A DNA stretch of 28,131 nucleotides, taken from the IMG/VR virus record IMGVR_UViG_3300012964_000049, positions 1 to 28,131 of that record; one strand, given 5' to 3'. The stretch comes from a virus. Each line of letters starts with the position of its first letter. Position 1 is the first letter of the stretch. Made by a program: the position numbers and the translations under genes. The notes under the pieces are model-generated. The model searched no databases and had not been told where the DNA came from. It worked only from the letters and a program-made list of their open reading frames with translations. Positions 1 to 5,134 of this stretch are shown here, one piece after another.

Positions 1-95
1 AGGGACAAACGCCCCCGGACTGGTGTCCGCTCCGAGACCATCCCATCAAGATCAAACTTCGCTGAACGACCGCCGAACGACCTAAAACAAACCTC

Positions 96-124
96 TTGAC
101 ATTTGCCCCCAGATGGGTTAATCT
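96..124 (+). promoter_or_regulatory. sigma70-like promoter for the leader ORF
   Basis: TTGACA at 96-101 and TAATCT at 119-124 are separated by exactly 17 bases. The ATG of the mini-ORF lies 8 bases after the -10, so the mRNA should be leaderless or nearly so. The 13-base block AAACCTCTTGACA recurs upstream of the HNH gene at 4137. Confidence 0.75.
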
Positions 125-131
125 TACAAAC

Positions 132-239
132 ATGATGACGCAAGTAACATATCGACTCAAAGGGCGCAACGAACGCCTGGGTTGGCATGTGTGCGTCAAG
201 CAGCCAGCCATCAATCTACCTCCGGAGGCCCTCGCCTAG
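132..239 (+). CDS. 35-residue leader ORF of unknown function
   Basis: A 35-codon ORF starts with ATG-ATG immediately downstream of a good promoter and ends with TAG at 237-239. The product begins MMTQVTYRLKGRNERLG and ends NLPPEALA; I do not recognise it. No Shine-Dalgarno is possible because the transcript should begin near the ATG. The last codons lie in the 5' arm of a 9-bp helix (227-235 with 264-272), and a strong terminator follows at once. It could be a true small protein or a leader peptide of an attenuator in front of the tRNA array. No codon runs typical of amino acid attenuators are visible. Confidence 0.5.
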   Translation: MMTQVTYRLKGRNERLGWHVCVKQPAINLPPEALA

Positions 240-297
240 ACTCTATCCCAAGATAGAACCAAAGCGAGGGCCAGTCGAAAGTTCGACTGGCTTTTTT
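227..297 (+). terminator. compound hairpin with rho-independent terminator
   Basis: Two stacked structures are visible. Bases 227-235 (GGCCCTCGC) pair perfectly with 264-272 (GCGAGGGCC) around a small CTATC/GATAG hairpin. A terminator stem of 9-10 bp, 270-279 with 282-291, is followed by six T at 292-297. Three bases (270-272) are shared by both stems, so they may compete. Confidence 0.85.
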
Positions 298-298
298 A

Positions 299-697
299 AT
301 GTCAAAACACTACCTTATAAGCCAAGATCCAGTAACAGCTACAGGAGTTTGTGAAGCTTGTGGTCCGGTAAAGCTGAATAGGAAGGGGTTCCGGTCTGGC
401 ATGCAGTTGTGGCGGTGTCAATCGGGCCAGAACGAAGCTAAGAAGCTCTACAAGAAGAAAGCTAAAGTAATAACATCGGAGCATATGGAGCTGCTGTCTG
501 CTGCACAACATAACTTATGTGAAATCTGTAAGCAACTGCCAAATACCTTCGGCAAACTAGTAATCGACCACGACCACACCTCTGGTAAATTCAGAGGGCT
601 ATTATGTGCTACTTGCAACTCAGGACTAGGGCTGCTAAAGGATAGTTCGACTATACTACTTGCTGCCGCAGAATATCTGAAGAAGCATAACAAATAA
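299..697 (+). CDS. endonuclease VII-like HNH endonuclease
   Basis: The 132-residue protein carries a treble-clef endonuclease VII-type core near residues 72-112: CEIC, then VIDHDHTSGKFRGLLC, then CATCNSGLGLLKD. The four cysteines should bind zinc and the DHDH histidines should act on DNA. The N terminus has another Cys pair (CEAC). T4 endonuclease VII relatives resolve branched DNA, but small free-standing copies inside phage tRNA arrays usually act as homing endonucleases. The ATG comes right after the terminator T-run with no evident Shine-Dalgarno, so expression may depend on read-through. The stop lies 13 bases before tRNA-Tyr. Family assignment is firm; homing versus resolvase role is inference. 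Confidence 0.85.
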   Translation: MSKHYLISQDPVTATGVCEACGPVKLNRKGFRSGMQLWRCQSGQNEAKKLYKKKAKVITSEHMELLSAAQHNLCEICKQLPNTFGKLVIDHDHTSGKFRGLLCATCNSGLGLLKDSSTILLAAAEYLKKHNK

Positions 698-710
698 CGA
701 CTTTGATTTT

Positions 711-792
711 GGGAGTGTTGCCGGTACGGTCACCGGGGCTGTCTGTAAAACAGTTGCCTAGGCCATTGTGAGTTCAACTCTCACTACTCCCA
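711..792 (+). tRNA. tRNA-Tyr(GTA)
   Basis: Acceptor GGGAGTG/TACTCCC, D stem CCGG/CCGG, anticodon loop CTGTAAA, a class II variable arm (GCC TA GGC) and T arm GTGAG/CTCAC with TTCAACT. Discriminator A; CCA is only partly encoded (ACCG), as for most tRNAs in the array. Confidence 0.93.
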
Positions 793-794
793 CC

Positions 795-860
795 GTTGCC
801 CTTCGGGGTTGATAATCGAATAGTAGATAACGACGACGAGGGTTGTGAGCCCTCAGTTTT
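795..860 (+). other. spacer with terminator-like hairpin
   Basis: Contains a CCC-TTCG-GGG mini hairpin and GAGGG(TTGTGAG)CCCTC followed by AG and five T just before tRNA-Gln. It may attenuate or mark processing; no ORF seen. Confidence 0.4.
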
Positions 861-933
861 TCGGGAGCAGCACGATTGGCCGTGCAGCGCGCTCTGAACG
901 CGAAGGTTGTGGGATCGTCCCCCACCTCCCGAT
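861..933 (+). tRNA. tRNA-Gln(CTG)
   Basis: Acceptor TCGGGAG/CTCCCGA, D stem GCACG/CGTGC, anticodon loop CTCTGAA, T stem GTGGG/CCCAC. The T loop is ATCGTCC, starting with A rather than the usual TTC; the second Gln tRNA in the array shares this. Confidence 0.88.
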
Positions 934-939
934 CTAGTC

Positions 940-1012
940 GTCCCTCTTGCATAGCTGGTGCGTGCGCGGCGCTGAAGACGCTGAGGAGCTAGTTCAATTC
1001 TAGCGGGGGACA
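940..1012 (+). tRNA. tRNA-Phe(GAA)
   Basis: Acceptor GTCCCTC/GGGGGAC, anticodon stem CGGCG/CGCTG with loop CTGAAGA, T arm GCTAG/CTAGC with TTCAATT. Discriminator A. Confidence 0.92.
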
Positions 1013-1018
1013 CAAAAT

Positions 1019-1089
1019 GGGTCTAAAGGATTACGGTAGTCCACGAAGCTCTTACCTTTGTTGCTTGGGTTCGACTCCCAATAGACCCA
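1019..1089 (+). tRNA. tRNA-Lys(CTT)
   Basis: Acceptor GGGTCTA/TAGACCC, D stem GATT/AGTC, anticodon loop CTCTTAC, T arm TTGGG/CCCAA with TTCGACT. Confidence 0.92.
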
Positions 1090-1093
1090 CCAT

Positions 1094-1163
1094 GCACCCA
1101 TTGGCCTATGGAGGCCACCGGGCTTTTACCCCGAGCGAGAGGGTTCGATTCCTTCTGGGTGCA
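1094..1163 (+). tRNA. tRNA-Lys(TTT)
   Basis: Acceptor GCACCCA/TGGGTGC, D stem GGCC/GGCC, anticodon loop CTTTTAC, T loop TTCGATT. Short variable region of four bases. Confidence 0.9.
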
Positions 1164-1170
1164 CGATTTT

Positions 1171-1243
1171 CGAGCCGAAGTTGCAAGGTGTGACGCCTGC
1201 TTTGGGAGCAGGACTTAGGTGAGTTCGATTCTCACCGGCTCGA
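1171..1243 (+). tRNA. tRNA-Pro(TGG)
   Basis: Acceptor CGAGCCG/CGGCTCG, anticodon stem CCTGC/GCAGG with loop TTTGGGA, T arm GTGAG/CTCAC with TTCGATT. Confidence 0.92.
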
Positions 1244-1255
1244 CGAAGTCTTTGA

Positions 1256-1331
1256 GGGGGAGGTCGCCCGAGCGGCCTGCTGTCGGTGCTGTTGAGGCAG
1301 CGCCACCAAATGATGACGCCACGCATCCCCA
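1256..1331 (+). tRNA. degenerate class II tRNA-like unit, possibly Leu(GAG)
   Basis: A class II type D region (GCCCGAGCGGC) is followed by a hairpin TGCTG(TTGAGG)CAGCG whose 6-base loop contains GAG. No normal T arm is present: only GATG/CATC closes near a CCCC that could pair with the 5' G run. Probably a decayed tRNA; the boundaries are approximate. Confidence 0.3.
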
Positions 1332-1364
1332 CGCGGGCAGAGTCAACTCGGGAACTTTCTTTCT

Positions 1365-1435
1365 GCGGGCGAAGTATTACGGTAGTACAGAACGTTGCCA
1401 ACGTTCAAGCGTCGGTTCGACTCCGATCGCCCGCA
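1365..1435 (+). tRNA. tRNA-Gly(GCC)
   Basis: Acceptor GCGGGCG/CGCCCGC, D stem TATT/AGTA, anticodon stem GAACG/CGTTC with loop TTGCCAA, T arm GTCGG/CCGAT with TTCGACT. Confidence 0.92.
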
Positions 1436-1441
1436 CCGAAT

Positions 1442-1512
1442 GCAGGAGAAGTGTTATGGTAGCACGTCGGTCTTCCAAACCGTCGGCGTGGGTTCGACTC
1501 CCATCTCCCGCA
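1442..1512 (+). tRNA. tRNA-Gly(TCC)
   Basis: Acceptor GCAGGAG/CTCCCGC with one A-C mismatch at position 3, anticodon loop CTTCCAA, T arm GTGGG/CCCAT with TTCGACT. Confidence 0.87.
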
Positions 1513-1591
1513 CCAGCGAACGCCGGCTTAACTGTGCACTCCCGTCCATGGGCGGATGCGCGAGGCGTGACGGTCGGAGAGACGATGCCAT

Positions 1592-1640
1592 GCCTTTCTA
1601 GTACAGTGGGAGTATATCTGTTTCAATGCTACGTTACACA
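1592..1640 (+). pseudogene. 5' half of a tRNA, possibly Glu(TTC), cut by the HNH gene
   Basis: GCCTTTC followed by TA and a D arm (GTAC/GTAT around AGTGGGA) looks like the first 25 bases of a tRNA, then TCTGTTTCAA resembling an anticodon region. No 3' half follows; the HNH ORF begins at 1652. A base-perfect partner of GCCTTTC, GAAAGGC, occurs at 2102-2108 beyond the HNH gene and tRNA-Thr, but without a T arm in front of it. Confidence 0.3.
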
Positions 1641-1651
1641 ATACACAACCA

Positions 1652-2026
1652 ATGCCGATTGTAAAATGCTTCAATTGCGGTGCAGCTATAGTACGCGCTG
1701 TATATGAAGTTAATAAATCAAAAACCGGAAGATTCTTTTGTAATCATGTGTGTAGGCACGCTATACTGCCGGTAAGTCGTGGTAGAGGTACAGCCCACAC
1801 TAACTGGAGAGGAGGCAGATCATCATACAGACTTCGCGCTTTGATGCATTATGGAGCAGTCTGCGCTAACGTAAACTGCCCAATAAGTGCATCAGGGATT
1901 ATTACACCCGTCAATATGTTTGATGTAGACCACATAGACAGTGATCGCAGTAACAACGAGCTGATGAATCTGCAAGTGCTTTGTGTATGGTGTCACACAG
2001 CAAAAACACGAAAACTGCCCTTATAG
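1652..2026 (+). CDS. HNH endonuclease in the tRNA array
   Basis: A 124-residue protein with an N-terminal zinc-ribbon-like segment (CFNC near residue 6, CNHVC near 30) and a C-terminal HNH core: VDHIDSDRSNNELMNLQVLC followed by WCHTAKT. The DH pair, the Asn-rich middle and the final His are the expected ββα-metal residues. It is probably a free-standing homing endonuclease that cuts in or near tRNA genes. Its last codons (Leu-Pro-Leu-stop) are the first ten bases of tRNA-Thr(CGT) at 2017, so the stop codon uses the tRNA's own TAG at positions 8-10. Upstream lies a truncated tRNA half. No clear Shine-Dalgarno is visible. Confidence 0.85.
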   Translation: MPIVKCFNCGAAIVRAVYEVNKSKTGRFFCNHVCRHAILPVSRGRGTAHTNWRGGRSSYRLRALMHYGAVCANVNCPISASGIITPVNMFDVDHIDSDRSNNELMNLQVLCVWCHTAKTRKLPL

Positions 2027-2089
2027 TCCAGCAGCAAAGACAACTGTTTCGTAAGCAGTAAAACGTCGGTGCAATTCCGACTAAGGGCA
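2017..2089 (+). tRNA. tRNA-Thr(CGT)
   Basis: Acceptor GCCCTTA/TAAGGGC, anticodon stem ACTGT/GCAGT with loop TTCGTAA, T arm GTCGG/CCGAC with TGCAATT. Its first ten bases double as the end of the upstream HNH gene. Confidence 0.88.
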
Positions 2090-2115
2090 CCGGATTCCGT
2101 TGAAAGGCACTGTTT

Positions 2116-2187
2116 GCCCCTGTAGCTCAGTGGTAGAGCAATAGTTTTGTAAACTATCGGCCGTCCGTTCGATCCGGATTAGGGGCT
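2116..2187 (+). tRNA. tRNA-Thr(TGT)
   Basis: Acceptor GCCCCTG/TAGGGGC, D stem GCTC/GAGC, anticodon stem ATAGT/ACTAT with loop TTTGTAA, T stem GTCCG/CGGAT with TTCGATC. Confidence 0.93.
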
Positions 2188-2192
2188 CGAAT

Positions 2193-2266
2193 GCGTCTTT
2201 AGTATCTCTGGTGAGTACGGCGGCCTGTTAAGCCGAATGAGGTGGGTTCGATTCCCACAGGACGCG
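2193..2266 (+). tRNA. tRNA-Asn(GTT)
   Basis: Acceptor GCGTCTT/AGGACGC, D stem GTAT/GTAC, anticodon loop CTGTTAA, T arm GTGGG/CCCAC with TTCGATT, discriminator G. Confidence 0.92.
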
Positions 2267-2271
2267 CGAAT

Positions 2272-2392
2272 GGGTATACACAAGGTGTTAGGCGGGCTGC
2301 AATATAGTGAAACCCCAACCAGCGTTGAACACGACGTTGCAGTTGGTAACATGGAAGCCCGCGTTCGTGCGGTTCGAGTCCGCCTATATCCA
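2272..2392 (+). tRNA. expanded tRNA, probably Cys(GCA) interrupted in the anticodon loop
   Basis: Acceptor GGGTATA/TATATCC and T arm GCGG/CCGC with TTCGAGT are tRNA-like, but the unit is 121 nt. The helix GCGGG...CCCGC (extended by CT/AG) can be an anticodon stem holding CTGCAA plus about 55 extra bases, which themselves fold (CCAAC/GTTGG). That would be an interrupted tRNA-Cys. The D region is abnormally short, so the assignment is uncertain. Confidence 0.4.
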
Positions 2393-2398
2393 CGACAT

Positions 2399-2470
2399 TC
2401 CTAGGTGGGCTAATGGTAAGCCACTCGGCTGTTTCCCGAGGCGATGGGAGTTCGAATCTCTCCCTAGGAG
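2399..2470 (+). tRNA. tRNA-Asn(GTT)-like with unusual anticodon loop
   Basis: Acceptor TCCTAGG/CCTAGGA, D stem GGCT/AGCC, anticodon stem CTCGG/CCGAG, T arm GGGAG/CTCTC with TTCGAAT, discriminator G. The body is Asn-like, but the loop is CTGTTTC where CTGTTAA is expected, so position 37 is a pyrimidine. Confidence 0.75.
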
Positions 2471-2476
2471 CTGCAT

Positions 2477-2549
2477 GCGCATGAGACTAGCTGGGGCTGG
2501 TGACACGTCGACAACGTGTTTGAGGTTGGTTCAATCCCAACCGTGCGCA
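2477..2549 (+). tRNA. tRNA-Val(GAC)
   Basis: Acceptor GCGCATG/CGTGCGC, anticodon stem ACACG/CGTGT with loop TCGACAA, T arm GTTGG/CCAAC with TTCAATC. Position 33 is C instead of the near-universal U. Confidence 0.82.
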
Positions 2550-2560
2550 CCGAGATTTTT

Positions 2561-2632
2561 GGCCTATTAGTTCACCATCTAGAACATCGCATTCTCAGTG
2601 CGAGGAAGCGGGGGAGGCACCCGCATAGGCTA
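2561..2632 (+). tRNA. tRNA-Glu(CTC)
   Basis: Acceptor GGCCTAT/ATAGGCT, D stem GTTC/GAAC, anticodon stem TCGCA/TGCGA with loop TTCTCAG. The T stem GCGGG/CCCGC is perfect, but its loop is GGAGGCA with no TTC. Confidence 0.82.
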
Positions 2633-2638
2633 CGATAT

Positions 2639-2709
2639 GCTTCCGCCCCAGGGAATGGGATACAACGCTACGAACGTTGCTAGCTGAGGTTCGACTCCTC
2701 TCGGAAGTA
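2639..2709 (+). tRNA. tRNA-Arg(ACG)
   Basis: Acceptor GCTTCCG/CGGAAGT, D stem CCA/TGG, anticodon stem CAACG/CGTTG with loop CTACGAA, T loop TTCGACT. Confidence 0.9.
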
Positions 2710-2713
2710 CCAT

Positions 2714-2780
2714 GCGTCGCGATCCGGGATCAACTTGGTTTCCAAGTCCGAGTAGTGGGGTTCAACTCCTCAGCGGCGTG
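2714..2780 (+). tRNA. tRNA-Trp(CCA), reduced D arm
   Basis: Acceptor GCGTCGC/GCGGCGT, anticodon loop TTCCAAG on stem TTGG/CCGA with a T-T closing pair, T arm TGGGG/CCTCA with TTCAACT, discriminator G as expected for Trp. The D arm is only GATC-CGG-GATC. This is the sole Trp candidate. Confidence 0.6.
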
Positions 2781-2784
2781 CCAT

Positions 2785-2855
2785 CGCAGTGACTAGACGG
2801 TTCTAGCGTGGGTCTCATACGCCCAACGACGGTGGTTCGACCCCACTCGCTGCGA
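2785..2855 (+). tRNA. tRNA-Met(CAT)
   Basis: Acceptor CGCAGTG/CGCTGCG, D stem TAGA/TCTA, anticodon stem TGGGT/GCCCA with loop CTCATAC, T arm GGTGG/CCACT with TTCGACC. CAT could also be a lysidine-type Ile tRNA; the sequence does not decide. Confidence 0.85.
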
Positions 2856-2931
2856 CCAACGGCTCCCTCAGGGCTCGGGGGGATATAGTCAACTGGCGTC
2901 TCCGCAAGGAACTACGCACGGCCGTCAACAT
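2856..2931 (+). other. unassigned spacer between tRNA-Met and tRNA-Pro
   Basis: Contains GGGGATATAGTC, which resembles the 5' end of a tRNA, but no matching anticodon or T arm could be folded. Possibly tRNA debris. Confidence 0.3.
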
Positions 2932-3006
2932 CGAGGTGCGGACTCAGGGTGAGTCGCCTGTTTCGGGAACAGGACATCAGGTCGGGTTCGATCCCCACCG
3001 CCTCGA
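2932..3006 (+). tRNA. tRNA-Pro(CGG)
   Basis: Acceptor CGAGGTG/CGCCTCG, D stem GACTC/GAGTC, anticodon stem CCTGT/ACAGG with loop TTCGGGA, T loop TTCGATC; the T stem is weak (3 bp). Confidence 0.88.
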
Positions 3007-3011
3007 CGAAT

Positions 3012-3153
3012 GGGTCATGTGGCCGAAGGTTCGGCTTAGTGCGAACGTGTCTGTACAGAGCAAGGGCGTAGCTAACCTGGTGATGCTGTACCGGTGCGTT
3101 TGATGCCAACTCCTATATAGGGGGTGCAGCGGGTTCGATTCCCGTATGATCCA
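3012..3153 (+). tRNA. expanded tRNA of 142 nt, anticodon not assignable
   Basis: Acceptor GGGTCAT/ATGATCC, D arm GCC(GAAGGTTC)GGC and T arm GCGGG/CCCGT with TTCGATT are clear, discriminator A. About 100 bases sit between the D and T arms and include ACTCC(TATATAG)GGGGT plus a second D-arm-like segment. It may be an interrupted tRNA or a fusion of two decayed tRNAs. Confidence 0.4.
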
Positions 3154-3171
3154 CGACGTCCCCGTGAGGGG

Positions 3172-3252
3172 ATCTAGCACGGCTAATGTGAGCTTAACCT
3201 GGTGGAGTGGCCACGAATCCAGGGGAAGTCGGTCCAATCCCGACCGTGTGAA
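3172..3252 (+). tRNA. degenerate tRNA-like unit
   Basis: T arm GTCGG/CCGAC with TCCAATC, partial acceptor CACGG/CCGTG and stem CCTGG/CCAGG enclosing a 16-base loop. No reliable anticodon. Confidence 0.35.
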
Positions 3253-3257
3253 CTTTT

Positions 3258-3330
3258 GCTGGTATAGCCCAATGGCAGAGGCAATGCGCTTAGAACGCAT
3301 CAAGTTTCGGTTCGAATCCGAATATCAGTA
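3258..3330 (+). tRNA. tRNA-Leu(TAG), class I
   Basis: Acceptor GCTGGTA/TATCAGT, D stem GCC/GGC, anticodon stem ATGCG/CGCAT with loop CTTAGAA, variable loop CAAGT of five bases, T arm TTCGG/CCGAA. A leucine anticodon on a body with no long variable arm. Confidence 0.88.
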
Positions 3331-3335
3331 CTTAT

Positions 3336-3394
3336 GCTCCCTGGATCAAACCACGGGCCTGTGGCCTGCTTGATCGGCGGGTTGATGGGGAGCA
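3336..3394 (+). ncRNA. 59-nt structured element with tRNA-like termini
   Basis: Outer stem GCTCCCT/GGGGAGC followed by ACC, as at the 3' ends of neighbouring tRNAs. Inside is GATCAA/TTGATC enclosing CCAC(GGGCCT)GTGG. It lacks anticodon and T arms. Likely a tRNA remnant or spacer processed like a tRNA. Confidence 0.45.
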
Positions 3395-3398
3395 CCAT

Positions 3399-3472
3399 GC
3401 CGATATAGCCCAATGGTAGGAGGCGACACATTCAAAACGTGTTCAGTGTGAGTTCGAATCTCACTATCGGTA
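3399..3472 (+). tRNA. tRNA-Leu(CAA), class I
   Basis: Acceptor GCCGATA/TATCGGT, D stem GCC/GGC, anticodon loop TTCAAAA on ACACA/CGTGT (one A-C closing mismatch), variable loop TCAGT, T arm GTGAG/CTCAC with TTCGAAT. Confidence 0.86.
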
Positions 3473-3479
3473 CGAATTT

Positions 3480-3554
3480 GCTGACGTAGCCCAGTTAGGT
3501 AGAGGCAATGTGTTGAGAGCGCATCCAGTGTGGGTTCGATCCCCATCGTCAGTA
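3480..3554 (+). tRNA. tRNA-Leu(GAG), class I
   Basis: Acceptor GCTGACG/CGTCAGT, anticodon stem ATGTG/CGCAT with loop TTGAGAG, variable loop CCAGT, T loop TTCGATC. Body closely related to the Leu(TAG) and Leu(CAA) genes. Confidence 0.87.
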
Positions 3555-3563
3555 CGAAACGAC

Positions 3564-3592
3564 TTGACTCGTTAGATGACTTAGGTTAGTAT
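3564..3592 (+). promoter_or_regulatory. internal promoter of the tRNA array
   Basis: TTGACT at 3564-3569 and TAGTAT at 3587-3592 with a 17-base spacer. The expected start point (about 3600) coincides with base 1 of tRNA-Leu(TAA), which would need little or no 5' trimming. Confidence 0.7.
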
Positions 3593-3600
3593 CAGCAGAT

Positions 3601-3673
3601 GCCGGAATAGTCCAATGGTAGAGACAGCGGTTTTAAACTCCGCAAAGCGTCGGTTCGACCCCGACTTCCGGTA
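3601..3673 (+). tRNA. tRNA-Leu(TAA), class I
   Basis: Acceptor GCCGGAA/TTCCGGT, anticodon stem GCGGT/TCCGC (T-T closing pair) with loop TTTAAAC, variable loop AAAGC, T arm GTCGG/CCGAC with TTCGACC. Confidence 0.88.
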
Positions 3674-3679
3674 CGATAT

Positions 3680-3746
3680 GCCTTGACTGTTGGACAGCGG
3701 CGGCTTTTACATGGCTGCTAAATCGGTTCGATTCCGATTCGAGGTA
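3680..3746 (+). tRNA. tRNA-Val(TAC), reduced D arm
   Basis: Acceptor GCCTTGA/TCGAGGT, D arm CTG-TTGGA-CAG, anticodon stem CGGCT/GGCTG with loop TTTACAT, T arm ATCGG/CCGAT with TTCGATT. Only 67 nt because the D arm is cut short. Confidence 0.75.
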
Positions 3747-3749
3747 CCA

Positions 3750-3847
3750 GAGATCAGGAAAAGGTTTCGATGGTTCTGTCCTCAATAGACCTCATCACCA
3801 CCCATAAGAGAAATGCACGGGTTCGAAGGGTCGAGGTGCCTGATCTC
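3750..3847 (+). ncRNA. 98-nt structured RNA, tRNA-like ends
   Basis: A perfect 9-bp outer helix (GAGATCAGG with CCTGATCTC) is followed by A. Inside are GATG...CATC enclosing a TCTG/TAGA hairpin and a GGGTTCGA segment. It could be an aberrant class II tRNA; no anticodon is convincing. Confidence 0.4.
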
Positions 3848-3852
3848 ACTAA

Positions 3853-3925
3853 TCTCTCGTTAGCTCAATAGTAGAGCAGATGGCCGATAACCGTCCGATG
3901 AAAGTGCGATTCTTTCACGAGAGAC
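3853..3925 (+). tRNA. tRNA-Ile(GAT)
   Basis: Acceptor TCTCTCG/CGAGAGA, D stem GCTC/GAGC, anticodon stem GATGG/CCGTC with loop CCGATAA (C at 33), T arm GAAAG/CTTTC with TGCGATT, where position 55 is G. Confidence 0.82.
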
Positions 3926-3930
3926 TAAAT

Positions 3931-4004
3931 GCCCCTATCGCATAATGGTTAAATGCCCGTGCCTTATAAGCGCGTGATCGTAGGTTCAATTCCTCGTGGG
4001 GGCA
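3931..4004 (+). tRNA. tRNA-Ile(TAT)
   Basis: Acceptor GCCCCTA/TGGGGGC, D stem GCA/TGC, anticodon stem CGTGC/GCGCG with loop CTTATAA, T loop TTCAATT on a weak stem. Confidence 0.85.
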
Positions 4005-4006
4005 CT

Positions 4007-4080
4007 GTGGTCGTGGACCTAACTAGTGAAGGCATCGGATTGTGACCCCGAGCAGGCGAGTGCGATCCTCGTCGACCACC
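4007..4080 (+). tRNA. tRNA-His(GTG)
   Basis: Acceptor GTGGTCG/CGACCAC with discriminator C as typical for His, anticodon loop TTGTGAC, T stem GCGAG/CTCGT with TGCGATC. Confidence 0.88.
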
Positions 4081-4089
4081 CCAAACCTC

Positions 4090-4118
4090 TTGACAACAAC
4101 CCCTGACCGTGAGAGACT
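4090..4118 (+). promoter_or_regulatory. promoter candidate for the 4137 HNH gene
   Basis: TTGACA at 4090-4095 sits in the same AAACCTCTTGACA block as the promoter at 96. The -10 (GAGACT, 17-base spacing) is poor. A Shine-Dalgarno-like AGAGGAA precedes the ATG. Confidence 0.5.
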
Positions 4119-4136
4119 TACTGAATAGAGGAACCC

Positions 4137-4673
4137 ATGTCTGCTGAACATCACACGCTCGTTCTTGACCAAGGCTATCAACCTGTGGGCGTCGTCCCAT
4201 GGACAACCGCAGTCACGATGCTTTTCACTGATAAGTGTGAAGTGGTAGAAGAGTATGATGGGTTTGTACGTTCGCAGTTACTGGTAATCAAGATTCCTGC
4301 TGTCATCCGTCTCTTGAACGCTTTCCGGCGTAAGAAGAAGGCAGTCAAGTTCTCTCGTGTAAACATCTATGCACGAGACGGTTACAGGTGCCAGTACTGC
4401 GGTGACAAGTTCTCGATGAACGAACTCACCTACGACCACGTGAAGCCTCGTGCTCAAGGTGGTAAGACGGAGTGGACTAACATCGTTAGCTGTTGTGTGC
4501 GCTGTAATGGTTGGAAGGGTGGCCGCACCCCTGAACAGGCTAAGATGAAGTTGATCAAGAAGCCTGTCCAGCCAGTGAGTGTCCCGTCCATGGTTATAGA
4601 GGTGAATCGTACTAACGTGCCCGAGGCGTGGAGAACGTACCTATACTGGACTGGCGAGTTGGATTCCGAGTAG
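4137..4673 (+). CDS. HNH endonuclease with its own promoter
   Basis: A 178-residue protein. The N-terminal half (LVLDQGYQPVGVVPWTTAV) is the extension typical of stand-alone bacterial and phage HNH proteins. The core around residues 80-130 reads YARDGYRCQYCGDKFS, then LTYDHVKPRAQGGKTEW, then NIVSCCVRCNGWKG. The two CxxC pairs bind structural zinc; D-H and the Asn are the catalytic ββα residues. AGAGGAA lies 6-7 bases before the ATG, so this gene is translated conventionally, unlike several neighbours. It separates tRNA-His from tRNA-Asp. A mobile homing-type enzyme is most likely. Confidence 0.9.
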   Translation: MSAEHHTLVLDQGYQPVGVVPWTTAVTMLFTDKCEVVEEYDGFVRSQLLVIKIPAVIRLLNAFRRKKKAVKFSRVNIYARDGYRCQYCGDKFSMNELTYDHVKPRAQGGKTEWTNIVSCCVRCNGWKGGRTPEQAKMKLIKKPVQPVSVPSMVIEVNRTNVPEAWRTYLYWTGELDSE

Positions 4674-4783
4674 TTAGAACTAAATGCCGATGTACGACCG
4701 CTTGGTGCAGATCACACCCAGCCCATTGGAGCCAATTGCATGTCTTCGCGCGGAGCATGTCTAGGGCAGGTTGTCACTTTTCT
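4674..4783 (+). other. spacer after the HNH gene
   Basis: Small inverted repeats are visible (ATTGG-AGCC-CCAAT-like and CATG...CATG), but no foldable tRNA or ORF of note. Confidence 0.3.
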
Positions 4784-4855
4784 GGTCCTGTGATTTTCTG
4801 GTGAAAATGGGCGGCTGTCTACCGTCATAGGAGGGTTCGATTCCCTTCAGGGCCG
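4784..4855 (+). tRNA. tRNA-Asp(GTC)
   Basis: Acceptor GGTCCTG/CAGGGCC, D stem ATTTT/AAAAT, anticodon stem GGCGG/CCGTC with loop CTGTCTA (position 37 is T), T arm GAGGG/CCCTT with TTCGATT, discriminator G. Confidence 0.85.
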
Positions 4856-4865
4856 CGATTGATTT

Positions 4866-4936
4866 GGGGTATGATGCCAAGGGGGCGGACTGCACTTGCA
4901 ATGCGGTTGTGGCGGGTTCGATTCCCGTATACTCCA
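4866..4936 (+). tRNA. tRNA-Ala(TGC)
   Basis: Acceptor GGGGTAT/ATACTCC, D arm GCC(AAGGGG)GGC, anticodon stem CTGCA/TGCGG with loop CTTGCAA, T arm GCGGG/CCCGT with TTCGATT. Confidence 0.9.
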
Positions 4937-5062
4937 CGAACGAAGTACCCACCCACTTGGGTCTATGTTATCGCAGATAAGGTGAGGGAGATGGACAAGT
5001 TCACCTCCGATAACAAAAGCAGTCGTGCTGGCTCCATCCTGACGTTCGCGGCATGTGGATTT
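4937..5062 (+). other. structured spacer
   Basis: GTTATCG pairs with CGATAAC around an inner GGTGA/TCACC helix, followed by four A. It could be a folded spacer or processing signal; no ORF is supported. Confidence 0.35.
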
Positions 5063-5133
5063 GCTCCCTTAGTACAATGGAAGTATTCGTCTTTGGTATA
5101 GACGCGGTGCGCGTTCGATTCTCGCAGGGAGCA
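5063..5133 (+). tRNA. tRNA-Thr(GGT)
   Basis: Acceptor GCTCCCT/AGGGAGC, D stem GTAC/GTAT, anticodon stem CGTCT/AGACG with loop TTGGTAT, T loop TTCGATT. Confidence 0.9.
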
Positions 5134-5134
5134 C

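Noticed and set aside
758-1401. minus-strand ORFs across the tRNA array
   Set aside because: They are reverse complements of tRNA T arms, giving repeated chance peptides such as EPS/GIEP; not genes.
1219-1707. 162-codon ORF on the + strand
   Set aside because: It runs through tRNA-Gly(GCC) and tRNA-Gly(TCC) and has no family pattern; it is a chance frame over tRNA genes.
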